A stretch of DNA of 64,000 nt from Raphanus sativus (taxonomy: Eukaryota; Streptophyta; Magnoliopsida; Brassicales; Brassicaceae), in contig NC_079511.1 of NCBI RefSeq assembly GCF_000801105.2, forward strand, positions 14,190,784 through 14,254,783, read 5' to 3'. Below the pieces are notes generated by a model. It made no database searches and had not been told where the DNA came from. It worked only from the letters and a program-made list of their open reading frames with translations. Positions 46,211 to 57,989 of this stretch are shown here, piece after piece (position 1 is the first letter of the stretch; every line of letters starts with the position of its first letter). The translations under genes were made by a program, and so were the position numbers.

Positions 46211-47611
46211 GAAAGAAAACGAGTAAGGTTCTTCTACCGGAGCTTTTGTTGTTTTTGTAAAATTCTTACTAGTTGATTCTTTGAGGAGGATCCTGACCAC
46301 ACATAAAGCCTGAAATGGTTAAAATTCGTGTATGTGCTTTGCTATTTATACTTTTAGTAGTCGAGCATTTTCTCTATTTATAATGAGTTAAAAAGCCATC
46401 ATCTTTTTCTCAAAGTTTTTTTTAAATCTCTGGTGTGTAGTGAAAGCGACAACGGTCATAAAAACGTCTTTCGACTGCAGGTTTTATCACATTTTCGTTT
46501 CATACTTACCACTACTGTAGACAAATTTGTTTTTTTTTTTTGAGAATAACTGTAGACAAATTTGTTGTTCCATTCTATTTGCACTACATCGTCTGTTTCA
46601 CTGCCGCTTTAATTTGGATCTATTAGAGTTCTATCTTCGCATCTAAATAGTGAAATCGTCAACTTGGCTTTGACTGGATTTTAATAGTAATAATTCGGTT
46701 ACTCGAATCAGGCAATCACGTGTCTGGTGACCTACAACTTTATGAAATCATTCAAATCTTCGTTGTTAGTTTCAACTATTCTATAGATAAGTTCGAGAGG
46801 AATAATGACACAAGCGATGACGCAGGTGGCAAAAGGTAGTTTTGTCATGTAGTGCTTTAAAATAAGTTTCTTTAAATATATGACGTAGGGAGGAGGTTGA
46901 TTAGTTATTCGGTATGGTCGTAGCATATTCGGTCCCGACATGTTTTCAATTTTAAACTATACGGGAGTATTTTAATTTTAACTTTTTTTAAAAAAATTAA
47001 TATATTTGAGAATTTTTTAATATTATTGTAATTTGATAAAATAATATATTAAATAAATGGAATATATAATTTGACATAACATTTATTAATAAATCATATT
47101 CCTGTTTTAATAAAATATATATGTAAAATAATTATAGTGTCTCGTCTCTGTTAATATTACTACTGGGTGTTTTCTTTACAGAAATAAAAGTTTTAAAATT
47201 TAAATTATAGTTAAAAATTATATATATTATTTGCTTAAAATGTTTAATTTGAAATTTTAAATTTTAAATTTTCATTGAATTGTATGTAAAATTAAGATAA
47301 AATAAATATTTTATTTAAAATTTTAATTAATAATAAATGTATAAATTTAAAATTATAATCTTGAAAAGGCTTTTTATTTATTCATTTTAGTTAAAATATG
47401 TCAAATCAAATTCTGTAAAATTAAGAATTTTTTTGTCAAGTATATAGTTATCAAAACGTACAACTAAATAGTATTTCTAAAATTTTATAGATATAAAAAG
47501 AAACTAAGGGTATTGAAATTAGAAAATTACATACTTTAAAAACTGCATACAACTTCGAAGAATTATTTTATAATATATAATAAAATTATAATTAAATAAT
47601 ATTTTGAAAAC
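46211..47611. other. AT-rich non-coding DNA
   Basis: No supported feature. A short minus-strand frame at 46732-46941 has no recognisable similarity. Confidence 0.45.
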
Positions 47612-47700
47612 TGTAAAATGTTATTATTTTTTTGATGAAATGTTAAATTTATTAATCATCACTGAAAAGATTGTTCTATGTACAAAAGAAAAGATTTATT

Positions 47701-47822
47701 CTATGTATGAGTCCTAAACCATAGTTGCATAAGACCTCTCAAGCGAGGCTTCTTTGCGTAACCCGTAGCCATGATCCTATTTCTCACTGTTTTGTCGATG
47801 ATCTTGGACAACTGACCATACT
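47701..47822 (-). pseudogene. LINE zf-RVT domain, C-terminal tail
   Basis: The last ~40 codons of the LINE frame, ending at the stop at 47701-47703. It carries the KIIDKTVRNRIM segment common at the end of Brassicaceae LINE polyproteins. It continues the frame left at 51243 once the nested element and one copy of its target duplication are discounted. Upstream codons of the listed frame belong to the LTR. Confidence 0.75.
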
Positions 47823-49379
47823 TGTAACGACCCGGTTTTCTTAACCGGGATTGGTTTGCATTTTTCTCTTTAATTAATTTGGACCAAACCAATTTCATTC
47901 TTTTTTGGTTTAACCAAAACGTGCATATGTATATATATAAAGCGTATGCATCTCCTTCTTTTCCCTACCCTAGCCGCACCATCTCTTTTAATGACGATCA
48001 AAGGAAGAAGCCACTATCATCACTCGTTTGTTGCTGCAGCCATCGTCTTTCACCACCAGAGGCACCACGCTCACCGGAGGTGAAGTCCCTACCATCACCT
48101 TCTTTATTCTATCCCATGATGTGGAGAAGAGTTGAATCCAAACCGGAGCCGTCGCGTTCATTTCCGTTCATCACCACCACATCGCCTTCAATCAAGTCAT
48201 TACCGGAGATCAGCCTCATCATTGATGGTGTCACGTACCAGATCCGGGGAATGGAGAACATGAACATAACCGGAGCCACCACCTACCTAACGTTATCTCA
48301 TGCGTGATGTTTAAGTGCCTTTCTTTTTATTACTTGAGCAACAAGTAATCATTTTCATAATTCCTAGATCTAATCAGCTTATTTTCTTTTGTATTTATTC
48401 GTCCTTCTCGGGATGCTGATGTGAGATATTCATGACTCCATTATGTCATCTTGCTCCATGTTGTGGTTATGGCTCGTATCTCGGGTTGTGTTCTTTGGTT
48501 AAGCTTGTACCAGTTTCTGTTCAACTCTAAACCAGTGGCTAAGGTGAGGGTCTATTCCTGAACTTCTCGTACACGGTTTAGGATTTCGGATAAGTATAAT
48601 TTATTTCTAATGTGTTCCGTTTGCGTGAAATCGAGTATGTCTTTGCTTGTCTAGTTTTAGGTTCTTTGTTTAAAATGGAACTAGGGTGTTAGATGGTTCA
48701 ACAATGCTTGTTCATTATAATTGATTATATATAGATATATATTATATTGAGGTGATTAGGATGTTAGCCGACCACAGAGACGTAATTCTGTGTGCCGGCC
48801 GGAGACCAGTAGATTTGATGATTTGGTGTGGAGATGCTGCGGCACAGCTTAGTCGACCTGTTGTGCCAAGGCTTCGAGGTCGATAAATCGTCTACGGGCG
48901 TGTGTTACCGAGCACTTTGTCGGCGGAGTTTTTGGCTCTTTATTGGGCAGCGGGAGTGCACCCCGCTAGGACCATTGTTTGTTTTATGGGTACTTTAGGT
49001 ACCGTGTTTGACTCATGTTAGGGTTAAATTATATTTATTCGGAGTACTATGTCTGGGTCTATGGATTTCGGGATTAGCATCCCATACCTCACTGAGTGAC
49101 TCCCCTGTTGCTCACCCCTCTTTTCTCCTTGCAGGTGAGCTTGACGAGTAGTCGGATATCTGGACGGACGGTGTCTTGGGATTGTCGTATTTTATTTCGA
49201 TTTTCAACTCTACTTATTTGACATATTTTTTTATGATTAAATTTAAAGATGTATTTCTTTTGGATATAATTTATTAAATATTTTAATATTTTTTTGGTTT
49301 TGGAATAATTCGGTTTAATTTGGTATTTGTTTTGGTAAGTAGCACGCCGGTCTCGAGAGAGGAGGAGACGGCTGTTACA
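47823..49379 (+). repeat. 5' LTR of the non-autonomous element
   Basis: 1557 bp. It opens with a hairpin (CCCGGTT ... AACCGGG). A TATA box (TATATATAAA, 47932-47941) is followed by a transcribed region of at least 1.4 kb. A 142-codon frame (47879-48307) begins with TTG and spans the TATA box, so it is not a convincing gene. Confidence 0.9.
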
Positions 49380-49381
49380 AT

Positions 49382-49393
49382 TGGTATCAGAGC
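49382..49393 (+). other. Primer-binding site (initiator Met tRNA)
   Basis: TGGTATCAGAGC two bases after the LTR end. Confidence 0.85.
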
Positions 49394-49671
49394 GGGGTTC
49401 CGTCCCGGCTCTGACCTGGGACGGCGATTTATGGGACTCGGATTTCAGTGATTTTTTCAATGTTTTGGGATTGGGAGTTTTGAAAAAAAAAATTTGACAC
49501 CTTCCTCTCGAGTATCATCCGGTTATTGGTTAGCGTTTCTGATTTTGTTTTCTTTTGCAGAAGAAGATCAAGTTTATGTTCGCTTTCTTTGTTCTCGTCT
49601 TGTGTCCTTTCTTTTGTATCCGTTGAAGTTCTTTTCGGGTTCTGTTTTAGAATTCGGGACGAATTCCAATT

Positions 49672-49685
49672 AAGTGGAGAATAAT
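49672..49685 (+). other. Polypurine tract of the non-autonomous element
   Basis: AAGTGGAGAATAAT immediately before the 3' LTR. It is less purine-pure than usual, but it is in the required place. Confidence 0.6.
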
Positions 49686-51242
49686 TGTAACGACCCGGTT
49701 TTCTTAACCGGGATTGGTTTGCATTTTTCTCTTTAATTAATTTGGACCAAACCAATTTCATTCTTTTTTGGTTTAACCAAAACGTGCATATGTATATATA
49801 TAAAGCGTATGCATCTCCTTCTTTTCCCTACCCTAGCCGCACCATCTCTTTTAATGACGATCAAAGGAAGAAGCCACTATCATCACTCGTTTGTTGCTGC
49901 AGCCATCGTCTTTCACCACCAGAGGCACCACGCTCACCGGAGGTGAAGTCCCTACCATCACCTTCTTTATTCTATCCCATGATGTGGAGAAGAGTTGAAT
50001 CCAAACCGGAGCCGTCGCGTTCATTTCCGTTCATCACCACCACATCGCCTTCAATCAAGTCATTACCGGAGATCAGCCTCATCATTGATGGTGTCACGTA
50101 CCAGATCCGGGGAATGGAGAACATGAACATAACCGGAGCCACCACCTACCTAACGTTATCTCATGCGTGATGTTTAAGTGCCTTTCTTTTTATTACTTGA
50201 GCAACAAGTAATCATTTTCATAATTCCTAGATCTAATCAGCTTATTTTCTTTTGTATTTATTCGTCCTTCTCGGGATGCTGATGTGAGATATTCATGACT
50301 CCATTATGTCATCTTGCTCCATGTTGTGGTTATGGCTCGTATCTCGGGTTGTGTTCTTTGGTTAAGCTTGTACCAGTTTCTGTTCAACTCTAAACCAGTG
50401 GCTAAGGTGAGGGTCTATTCCTGAATTTCTCGTACACGGTTTAGGATTTCGGATAAGTATAATTTATTTCTAATGTGTTCCGTTTGCGTGAAATCGAGTA
50501 TGTCTTTGCTTGTCTAGTTTTAGGTTCTTTGTTTAAAATGGAACTAGGGTGTTAGATGGTTCAACAATGCTTGTTCATTATAATTGATTATATATAGATA
50601 TATATTATATTGAGGTGATTAGGATGTTAGCCGACCACAGAGACGTAATTTTGTGTGCCGGCCGGAGACCAGTAGATTTGATGATTTGGTGTGGAGATGC
50701 TGCGGCACAGCTTAGTCGACCTGTTGTGCCAAGGCTTCGAGGTCGATAAATCGTCTACGGGCGTGTGTTACCGAGCACTTTGTCGGCGGAGTTTTTGGCT
50801 CTTTATTGGGCAGCGGGAGTGCACCCCGCTAGGACCATTGTTTGTTTTATGGGTACTTTAGGTACCGTGTTTGACTCATGTTAGGGTTAAATTATATTTA
50901 TTCGGAGTACTATGTCTGGGTCTATGGATTTCGGGATTAGCATCCCATACCTCACTGAGTGACTCCCCTGTTGCTCACCCCTCTTTTCTCCTTGCAGGTG
51001 AGCTTGACGAGTAGTCGGATATCTGGACGGACGGTGTCTTGGGATTGTCGTATTTTATTTCGATTTTCAACTCTACTTATTTGACATATTTTTTTATGAT
51101 TAAATTTAAAGATGTATTTCTTTTGGATATAATTTATTAAATATTTTAATATTTTTTTGGTTTTGGAATAATTCGGTTTAATTTGGTATTTGTTTTGGTA
51201 AGTAGCACGCCGGTCTCGAGAGAGGAGGAGACGGCTGTTACA
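49686..51242 (+). repeat. 3' LTR of the non-autonomous element
   Basis: 1557-bp copy of 47823-49379, including the same 142-codon frame at 49742-50170. Confidence 0.9.
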
Positions 51243-51716
51243 ATACTGCTTAGGCTTTTTAAGATGCTTTCTATCATTGCGCTCCCTCCAAATCATGTAG
51301 ACAGTAGTTTGAAAAACCAGCCTCAGAAGAATGTAGTTGAGGTAACCAAACCTATGCGTCGTAAGGTACTGTAGAGTGGTTTCCCAGTCCGGATCAGGGG
51401 GTCTCCCTAACAAAGTGCCTACTGTTTCGATCCAAAGCATATAGGTATAAGGGCAGGCAAAAAACAAATGGTCTCTTGACTCATAGGGTTCCCCACAAAA
51501 CAGACGACCTTGTGTTTGACCCCAAGCACGCATTCTATCACCAGTAGAAAGTCTATTCTTCACCGCCAACCAGGTTATAAATGCATATCTCGGCACACCA
51601 AATGAGAACCAGACCACTTTACTCCAGTCTTGGGGTGGGTTATGATTGCGAATTCGGTGCCATGTCTCTAAAGTGGAGAAGTGTTTGCAGAAATCAGTAT
51701 CATTTTTGCGCCACAA
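51243..51716 (-). pseudogene. LINE zf-RVT domain, upstream part
   Basis: About 157 codons from the C-terminal part of a plant LINE polyprotein. The pattern is typical of the zinc-binding reverse-transcriptase domain (zf-RVT): FSTLETWHRIR, a VPRYAFITWLAVKNRLSTGDRM core, then a Cys/His cluster FCGEP ... RDHLFFACPY (about residues 73-90) and WRERNDR. The frame is interrupted near 51243 by the LTR retrotransposon and resumes at 47822 beyond it. The apparent ORF continues past this point into the LTR, but that part is not LINE sequence. It has no start codon of its own from the family viewpoint, because the copy is 5'-truncated. Confidence 0.82.
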
Positions 51717-51742
51717 AACATCATCTTGTAAAATGTTATTAT

Positions 51743-52689
51743 ATTTTTATTTTTACTATTATATTATTTAATAATTTATAAATTATTACCATATTTTAAA
51801 ATACTTACCAAAAATATAAATAAACATTAAATACGTATTTTCATATCATAATTAACATGATGATCACTTCACGGTTGTTTTTAGCAAAAACAAATCACGG
51901 TTGTATCTTTATAGTATTATTTGAAATTCATTTTTATGATGGTTAATTACAAAGACACTTTTAATGAATTAAAATATTATATATAATTCCCATTACTAAA
52001 ATATTAAAAAACTATGCCAATTTTTTTTACAAAAAGATATATAATAAAAATAAATATTTATATAATAAAAATTATATCTACAAAAATCGAAAGAAAACAT
52101 ATTTTAGGAAAATACATTTTATATACAATGCTTTTTCATAAAAAGGAAAGTTCACGAAAACCGTTTTGATCTTAAAATAATCATCTATTTGAAAAATAAT
52201 ATTAAATAACATAACATATATTCTAAATTAATAAAATAATTTTTATATCAATCTATTATCTGAGATTATAACAAAAATTAATTTAAGGATTACTATTTTT
52301 TATATATATTTATATAACATAATAGACCTATAATAATAATGTATTTTCTACATCTAAAGTAAATATTTACCAGAATTTACAAAAAAAAACAATATTATTT
52401 TGTAAATATTAATATCCGTTCATGAGTTCTCAATTTTTTTATTTTTTTATAAAATTTTGTACTAATCATCATTTAATTTTTATAAATGAAAAATATCAAA
52501 TTATACAAAATAATTTATGGACGCACATATTGATATTTAAGATGAAGAACTGAACTATGGAATAAAAATAAAACTAATCAAATTTAGATTAACATCAAAA
52601 GTAATTGTGTTGAAAAAAATATGTGTAGCTCAATATAACCCACAAAATAAATAACTTAAACAATCTAAATTTTATGCCCAAAATAAAAA
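51743..52689. other. AT-rich non-coding DNA
   Basis: No supported feature. Confidence 0.45.
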
Positions 52690-52790
52690 TCTATCCTATT
52701 ATTTGCGAAGTGATTTTTCGCAACTGAGCTCTCACGTTAAAAATTAGAATGGTTAATATCGTTTATACCCTTAATGAATAAAAAAATAAA
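52690..52790 (+). mobile_element. Helitron 5' end fragment
   Basis: Starts TCTATCCTATTATTTGCG, preceded by A, and continues with CACTTCGC/GCGAAGTG-type sequence and CTCTCACGTTAA. This is the same 5' region as the Helitron ending at 37713. It is lost after about 100 bp, where the copia remnant begins. Confidence 0.6.
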
Positions 52791-53819
52791 TTAAGCTCCA
52801 ATTAAGCTCCTCATTTGTTTGAACTTGATCTTCAAGTAATCATACTTCTCCACATCATTGTGTGTGAATCCATCCATTGGAGTCACATCTTTCTCAAGGT
52901 TAGATTGGATGCTTTCCTTGCTTACGTATCACATCTTGTTAGAATTGGCTCAGTTCTTGTAGAACCTTCTCCTGGCCTATTCACTTAAGTTGCGATGATT
53001 TTTGCGGCTAAAGCTCACTGCGATGAGAGTTCTGGTCATGTCCGCCATCTTGCGTACGTGAGCTCTGTTAGGGATGTCGTCCTTCTTCTCAACACCCGGC
53101 GTGTTTATCTCTGGTTCGTCTTGAGCCTTTGAGATAATTAAACTTGACTCCATTGGTACATAAATTGTGTTACACGCTTCCATCTTTGTGTCACATACCC
53201 TTATATGTTTAACACCTATGTGAGTTGTGTTACACGCTTCCATCCTTGTGTCACATACCTCTGTATGTTTGATTGGTCCACACAAATCTCCATGCAGTAA
53301 CTCTTTCATCTTTATCGACCAAACACCAGACAGTGGATGGATGCGGATCCAAAGTCTTTGATGCGAGGCGCAGCTGTAGTCACATCGGCCATCTGCTTTA
53401 GTGATCTCTCTTCATGTCGCCAAGATCTAAGATTCACTTTAAACTTAGATTGAGTCGCCAACATGAGACTCTTTGATGATGGTAACAGCCCATCCTGGCT
53501 CTGATACCAATTCAAATCTCTAGAAACAAAGAATTTATAAAAACAACTTTTCTTATTAGCTTATAAATTACTCAAAACTAAAGCTATCAATGTTTCTCTT
53601 AGATCATATTTCTAAATCTTATTGATCTCTTAAGGAACACCTCTCTATGAGACCTATATTTATATGAAAGACAATTCCCTTTAACATGTGAGGATATAAA
53701 ACACAAATCTAACCTAAATAGAAAACTTATTTTCCTTTTTTTAGATTTTCTTTTTATGTTTATCTTTAACATAATACCTATAATATGTTTAGTTTCCAGA
53801 AGCTTGGAATTATCCAACA
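52790..53819 (-). mobile_element. Internally deleted copia remnant with one LTR
   Basis: Minus strand. A 5' LTR at about 53513-53819 begins TGTTGGATAATTCC. It is followed by a Met-tRNA primer site (53497-53509). Next come scraps of copia coding: a gag start-like piece, an integrase HGDLCGPI piece, a reverse-transcriptase MEACN ... VPM piece, and the RNase H end KFKQMRSLIG near 52800. The order is right but most of the polyprotein is missing, and there are stops. No 3' LTR was found on the left. Confidence 0.65.
53161..53280. repeat. 60-bp tandem repeat, two units, in the copia remnant
   Basis: The segment with TTGTGTTACACGCTTCCATC recurs exactly 60 bp later. It keeps frame, so the MEACN peptide is doubled. 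Confidence 0.85.
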
Positions 53820-55009
53820 ACCTAAACGCAATTTAAAATAAATATTAAGCATACATAATTTTAGTTAATATTTATTTGGTAGTAGTTTAGTACAGCTTTT
53901 TGTTTCTTCGTGTGAAAACTTATGAATCAGCCATGGAGGTGAAAAAAACTATAACAATTAAGTTCTTGTGTTTATTTATGTAGATATATATTAATAATTA
54001 ATGATAAAATTATATTTTAAAAATAAGCACTATGTTTCTCCCGAACAATCTAATACACAAAACATTTTTTCAAAGTCGGTTTACTTCCATTAAACTGAAG
54101 AATAGAGAAGCAACCTTATATTGCAGTTATAATTTTTGATATACGAGTAATTATTTGTAAATTATATTATTGGTATATTGTATTTGATTAAGTTTAAGCC
54201 TTAAATGGAGACAAAAAATGGAGACATATTTAAAGTAAACTTACTATGAGAAACTTATTTTTATAAAAGGTATAGTTCTTATTATTTTATTTAGGAATAA
54301 ATGGGTGTATTTTTTGTATTAGTTTGGTTAAGAATTGTGATACTCTTAATAAAATTTTAGATATATTTATTTGATATTCAATTATAAATTAATATCATAA
54401 AATTTAGCCAACAAATAAAAATATATTAAAAAATATAAAGGTAATTCCTATATATTATGTTGATATCTTAAAATATTATTGTTTCAATCATAAAAGTTAA
54501 AAACTAATATTCCATAGAATTACCTTATTTTTTATTAGTATTAATTATCTAAATCAATAGAAATCACTTTAGAATTCACATTGTAGACCAATATTGTTTA
54601 TCAGTTCATCCATTTCAGTTATGTTTAAAACAATCCTAGATATATGTATTTTTATACATCACAAATCAGAAAAAGTTTCAACTTTAAAATATTACTAAAA
54701 TTCTTAATAATCAAATTTTATATAACTACATTTACTATCGGTAAAAGTGAGCACATGTTTTACTATTCAGAAAATTTTCTTTTTGGCTCGAGAATTTTTA
54801 TTATTATTTAAGATGAGATGTAGATAATTTCATGTTGTCTATATTTTTATGATGAATATTAGTAAAATCTAATTTCACATCTTACAACAAGTTGATTTGT
54901 TTTCCCAAAACAAAGACGAAACTGAAGATTTTGATAACAGATGAATATAATAAAAATAAATATAGTGTAAAAAAGATTTTCAAAATTTTACAGTATGTTT
55001 GCGTTTCTA
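53820..55009. other. AT-rich non-coding DNA
   Basis: No supported feature. Confidence 0.45.
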
Positions 55010-57526
55010 TCTGTTAATAATAGGAATCCTGATTAATTCCAAAAGGTTTGTATTTTTATAGGTTTCCCAAATCTTGTGAAAATTTGTGTTTTTCATTAAA
55101 TATCTTTTTATAAAAGGATGTATCTGTTCCTTGATAAAAGATGCGACTATTGTGAAAAGTTGTGTTTCTTCTTTAGTAAAAGATGCAACTCTTTATATTT
55201 AAAGATGCGACTATTTATATAGAAAGACGTAACTGTTCAAAAAGATTTTTAAAATCTATAAATAGTCCATGTCCACACTTTTCTGAAAATAAAATTTTCA
55301 CTGATCTAATTGATAATAAAATAGTGAAAATAAAAAGTTCTACGAAGTTACTTTGTTAATTTTGTAGCAAACCTAAATTTAAGATCTGCTGATGTCCATC
55401 TTTTTTTATAGGAAAAAAAAATTATAATCAAACTGTTGATTTTGTTTTAGTTTGATGATCCAAGGGATAAAAAGTTCTCTTCCTTTGAGTAGATGACGTC
55501 ATCAAAAAACTGACATTGTCATCTTCCCCGAATCGTCTCCTCTTCTCAAACGACACAACCCTTTCTTTTTGAGACACAAGTCACAACCCTTAAATGGCGT
55601 CCCTTAACAATCTATATAACTATGTTTCATGTTTTCTACACATCATTCAGCTCTATAGTACATCGTTTCACCCAGAATCTCATAATCAATTTTTACCTTT
55701 GTAAACTAACAGACAAAACCCAAACTGATTTGTAACAGAGAAGACTTTATCGATGCAACTTTTTTTTCATGAAGGTAATTGTGCTTGCTGATCTGAGGCT
55801 TATGGTCCTTTGTTGGCGATGAGTTTCATAACAGTGAACTATATATCGTTATTGGGACTTTTATTTGTTTTCAGTATCCTCCAAATAAATAAAGAGAAGT
55901 TAATTTTGTAACCGCCTCTTTTGCAACTCTTAATTGGTGTCTTTTAAACACACACACACCTCTTAGATTTATATATTAACCTCTTTAATTTGTAGCTATT
56001 AATTTGTATCTTTTAAACACACACACCTCTCACTATAAACTTTAACCTCGCATCATATTCATTTCTTGAACAACAAAACCAAATATTTTCGCACCTTCCG
56101 TACAGAGATTTGTAATCAATTTCCATTTCACATTGTGACATCTTACTACTCTTATTTATGTATGGTACACATTACGCAATAACGCTTCATCTTTACAACA
56201 CATGTATTTACTACTTATTTATGTATCTTAAGAATCACTAATTTTGTAAGTTCAGAAAATATTTTCTTTCAATGGTTTTCAACACCACTTTTTAACATTA
56301 CAGAAATGGAATTTATTAACGATTATAGATATAGAAAATTATTATATTAGAAAATATAAAAACACGATTTTAAATGTCATTCTTTTCAACTGAAATGTAA
56401 CTGATTACTTTCTGGTGTGTTTTTTTATTTGCAGTCCACTACTCAACAATAAAATGGATTAATCACATTTGATGTCCGACATTAGGGATCTATCACCAGA
56501 TGACAGTAATAGTCTGACTATAATAAAATTAAGGATTTATAATAAAACAACCACGACACCATCTGTCAACTCTTTCTACTTTAATCTTTGTGATTTCTAA
56601 TATGAAGTTTCATCAGAAGATAAGACTATACTCATGGTACTCATTTTTGAGAAAATATTATTCACAAATTACTTTTTCTCAAACTGATGCATCATTGGAG
56701 AAGATTTCTTTTTTTTTTAAAATGTTTTTCCTTATTTGTGTTAAGATTTTTATTTATAAATTAGTCTTTAAAATTTTATATAATTTTGCTTTATATCTAA
56801 AAAATCAATATTTATTTATACTTTCATAATATAAGTATAAGTTTATATAAATTCTTGTATCTTTTTATAAAACTAAACTTATATACATAATGAAGATTTA
56901 ATTTAAATAAAATCATATTTGGATAAAATTTGTAAGTTTTATAATTTAATAATCAATAGTTTTGAATTAACAATAAGTAGTAATAACATATTTATTTGAA
57001 TCATTTTTTTTAGGGGAAAATGAAGGGAACTATTGGAGGAAAATGTAAACTCATTTTAAGTTTATCTTATTTTGAGGGGAAAATGATGGAAACTATTGGA
57101 GGAAAATGTAAACTCATTTTAAGTTTATCTTATTTTGAGGGGGAAATGATGGAAACTATTGGAGACACTGTAAAGCTTATATATTATTACAGATTTATTA
57201 TATTATATTTAATTACATTTACAATCATTATAAAAACTATTACAAAATTAATAAAAAATTGACTCCGCTATATATATTTACTATTTTTAAAAACTATATG
57301 TTTCATGTATATTTATTAAGTATTTTTTATAATTACCTTTTAATATTTAGCTAGAGTTAAAAAAAACTTTTTTTCAAACAATTCTCCCAAGATTGTGTCT
57401 ATTCAACAGGCTGCAATTTTTTAACTTTTACATATACTGATTTGGCAAAAGGTTATTTAATAAAATAAAATATTTTTGTTTTTATAAATGAGTTGCCGTG
57501 CGACACCGCACGGGTTCTTTACCTAG
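55010..57526 (+). mobile_element. Helitron candidate, 2.5 kb
   Basis: The 3' end is well supported: a hairpin (CCGTGCG, ACAC loop, CGCACGG; 57496-57513), then GTTCTTTAC and CTAG (57523-57526), followed by T. The proposed 5' end, TCTGTTAATAATAGG, preceded by A at 55009, is the best candidate but less certain. The body is AT-rich with no Rep/helicase frame, so it is non-autonomous. The leader-like region 55460-55760 within it (cytosine-rich, TATATAAC) could be captured promoter sequence, which I cannot verify. Confidence 0.6.
57013..57173. repeat. 63-bp tandem repeat, about 2.6 units
   Basis: The unit starts GGGGAAAATGA and contains ACTATTGGAGGAAAATGTAA. The period of 63 (21 codons) keeps a short plus-strand frame open through all units, but I see no protein family in it. 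Confidence 0.88.
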
Positions 57527-57989
57527 TATACAGTAATAGGATTGTGTTTTAAATCAGTGATCATTTCGAACCAATTGTTTCTATGATACTAATCATACAA
57601 ATGTTTATTAGTTATAAAATTTCTTATTTTGCTTAGTTTCACATTTACAAAATCCTAAATTAGTTCTGGTACAATGCAAAATTTAAACACGATGATCTAA
57701 CTCCAATCAATTTAATGACTTTTATCTTTGAATTAAATTGATTAAGTAAATCACAGTATTATATTATTACTACAAAAAATATTCATGTATGATGATTTCC
57801 CATTTGAAACAAAGGTATAGTATGCTCTGATTTCAATTATAAAAATCATGATCAGTTGGCATAAATGAATAGAGGAGTATTAAATCATACAAAAAAAAAC
57901 AGCTATCTAAACCAATTTAGGTCAAACCAAACAATTTAACCAACACATTAGATCCACTAAGATATAAAACCAATCACTTTAAACTAACA
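57527..57989. other. AT-rich spacer between two Helitrons
   Basis: No supported feature. Confidence 0.45.

Larger units (their letters stand above)
47823..51242 (+). mobile_element. Non-autonomous LTR retrotransposon (large LTRs, 306-bp interior)
   Basis: 3420 bp with a perfect 5-bp target duplication ATACT (47818-47822 and 51243-51247). The LTRs, 47823-49379 and 49686-51242, are each 1557 bp, start TGTAAC and end GTTACA, and show two visible differences (near 48566/50429 and 48791/50654). The interior (49380-49685) has a Met-tRNA primer site and a purine-rich tract, but no gag or pol. It must depend on proteins from another element. The family is unassigned; the LTR start resembles some gypsy chromoviruses. 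Confidence 0.92.
47612..51742 (-). mobile_element. 5'-truncated LINE carrying a nested LTR retrotransposon
   Basis: A 16-bp target duplication TGTAAAATGTTATTAT lies at 47612-47627 and 51727-51742. The LINE body is on the minus strand: its 5' truncation is at 51726, and its 3' poly-A (T run on the plus strand) is at 47628-47634. Without the nested element it is about 670 bp. It encodes only the zf-RVT C-terminal domain. Confidence 0.85.

Noticed and set aside
46732..46941. 69-codon minus-strand frame
   Set aside because: No recognisable family, no splice or leader context, and the surroundings are AT-rich debris.
47879..48307. 142-codon frame repeated in both LTRs of the non-autonomous element (also 49742-50170)
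   Set aside because: It begins with TTG, its first ATG overlaps the TATA box, and I see no protein family in it. Its presence in two places only reflects LTR identity.
57020..57262. 80-codon plus-strand frame over the 63-bp repeat
   Set aside because: The open frame follows from a repeat length divisible by three; the continuation is AT-rich and no domain is visible.
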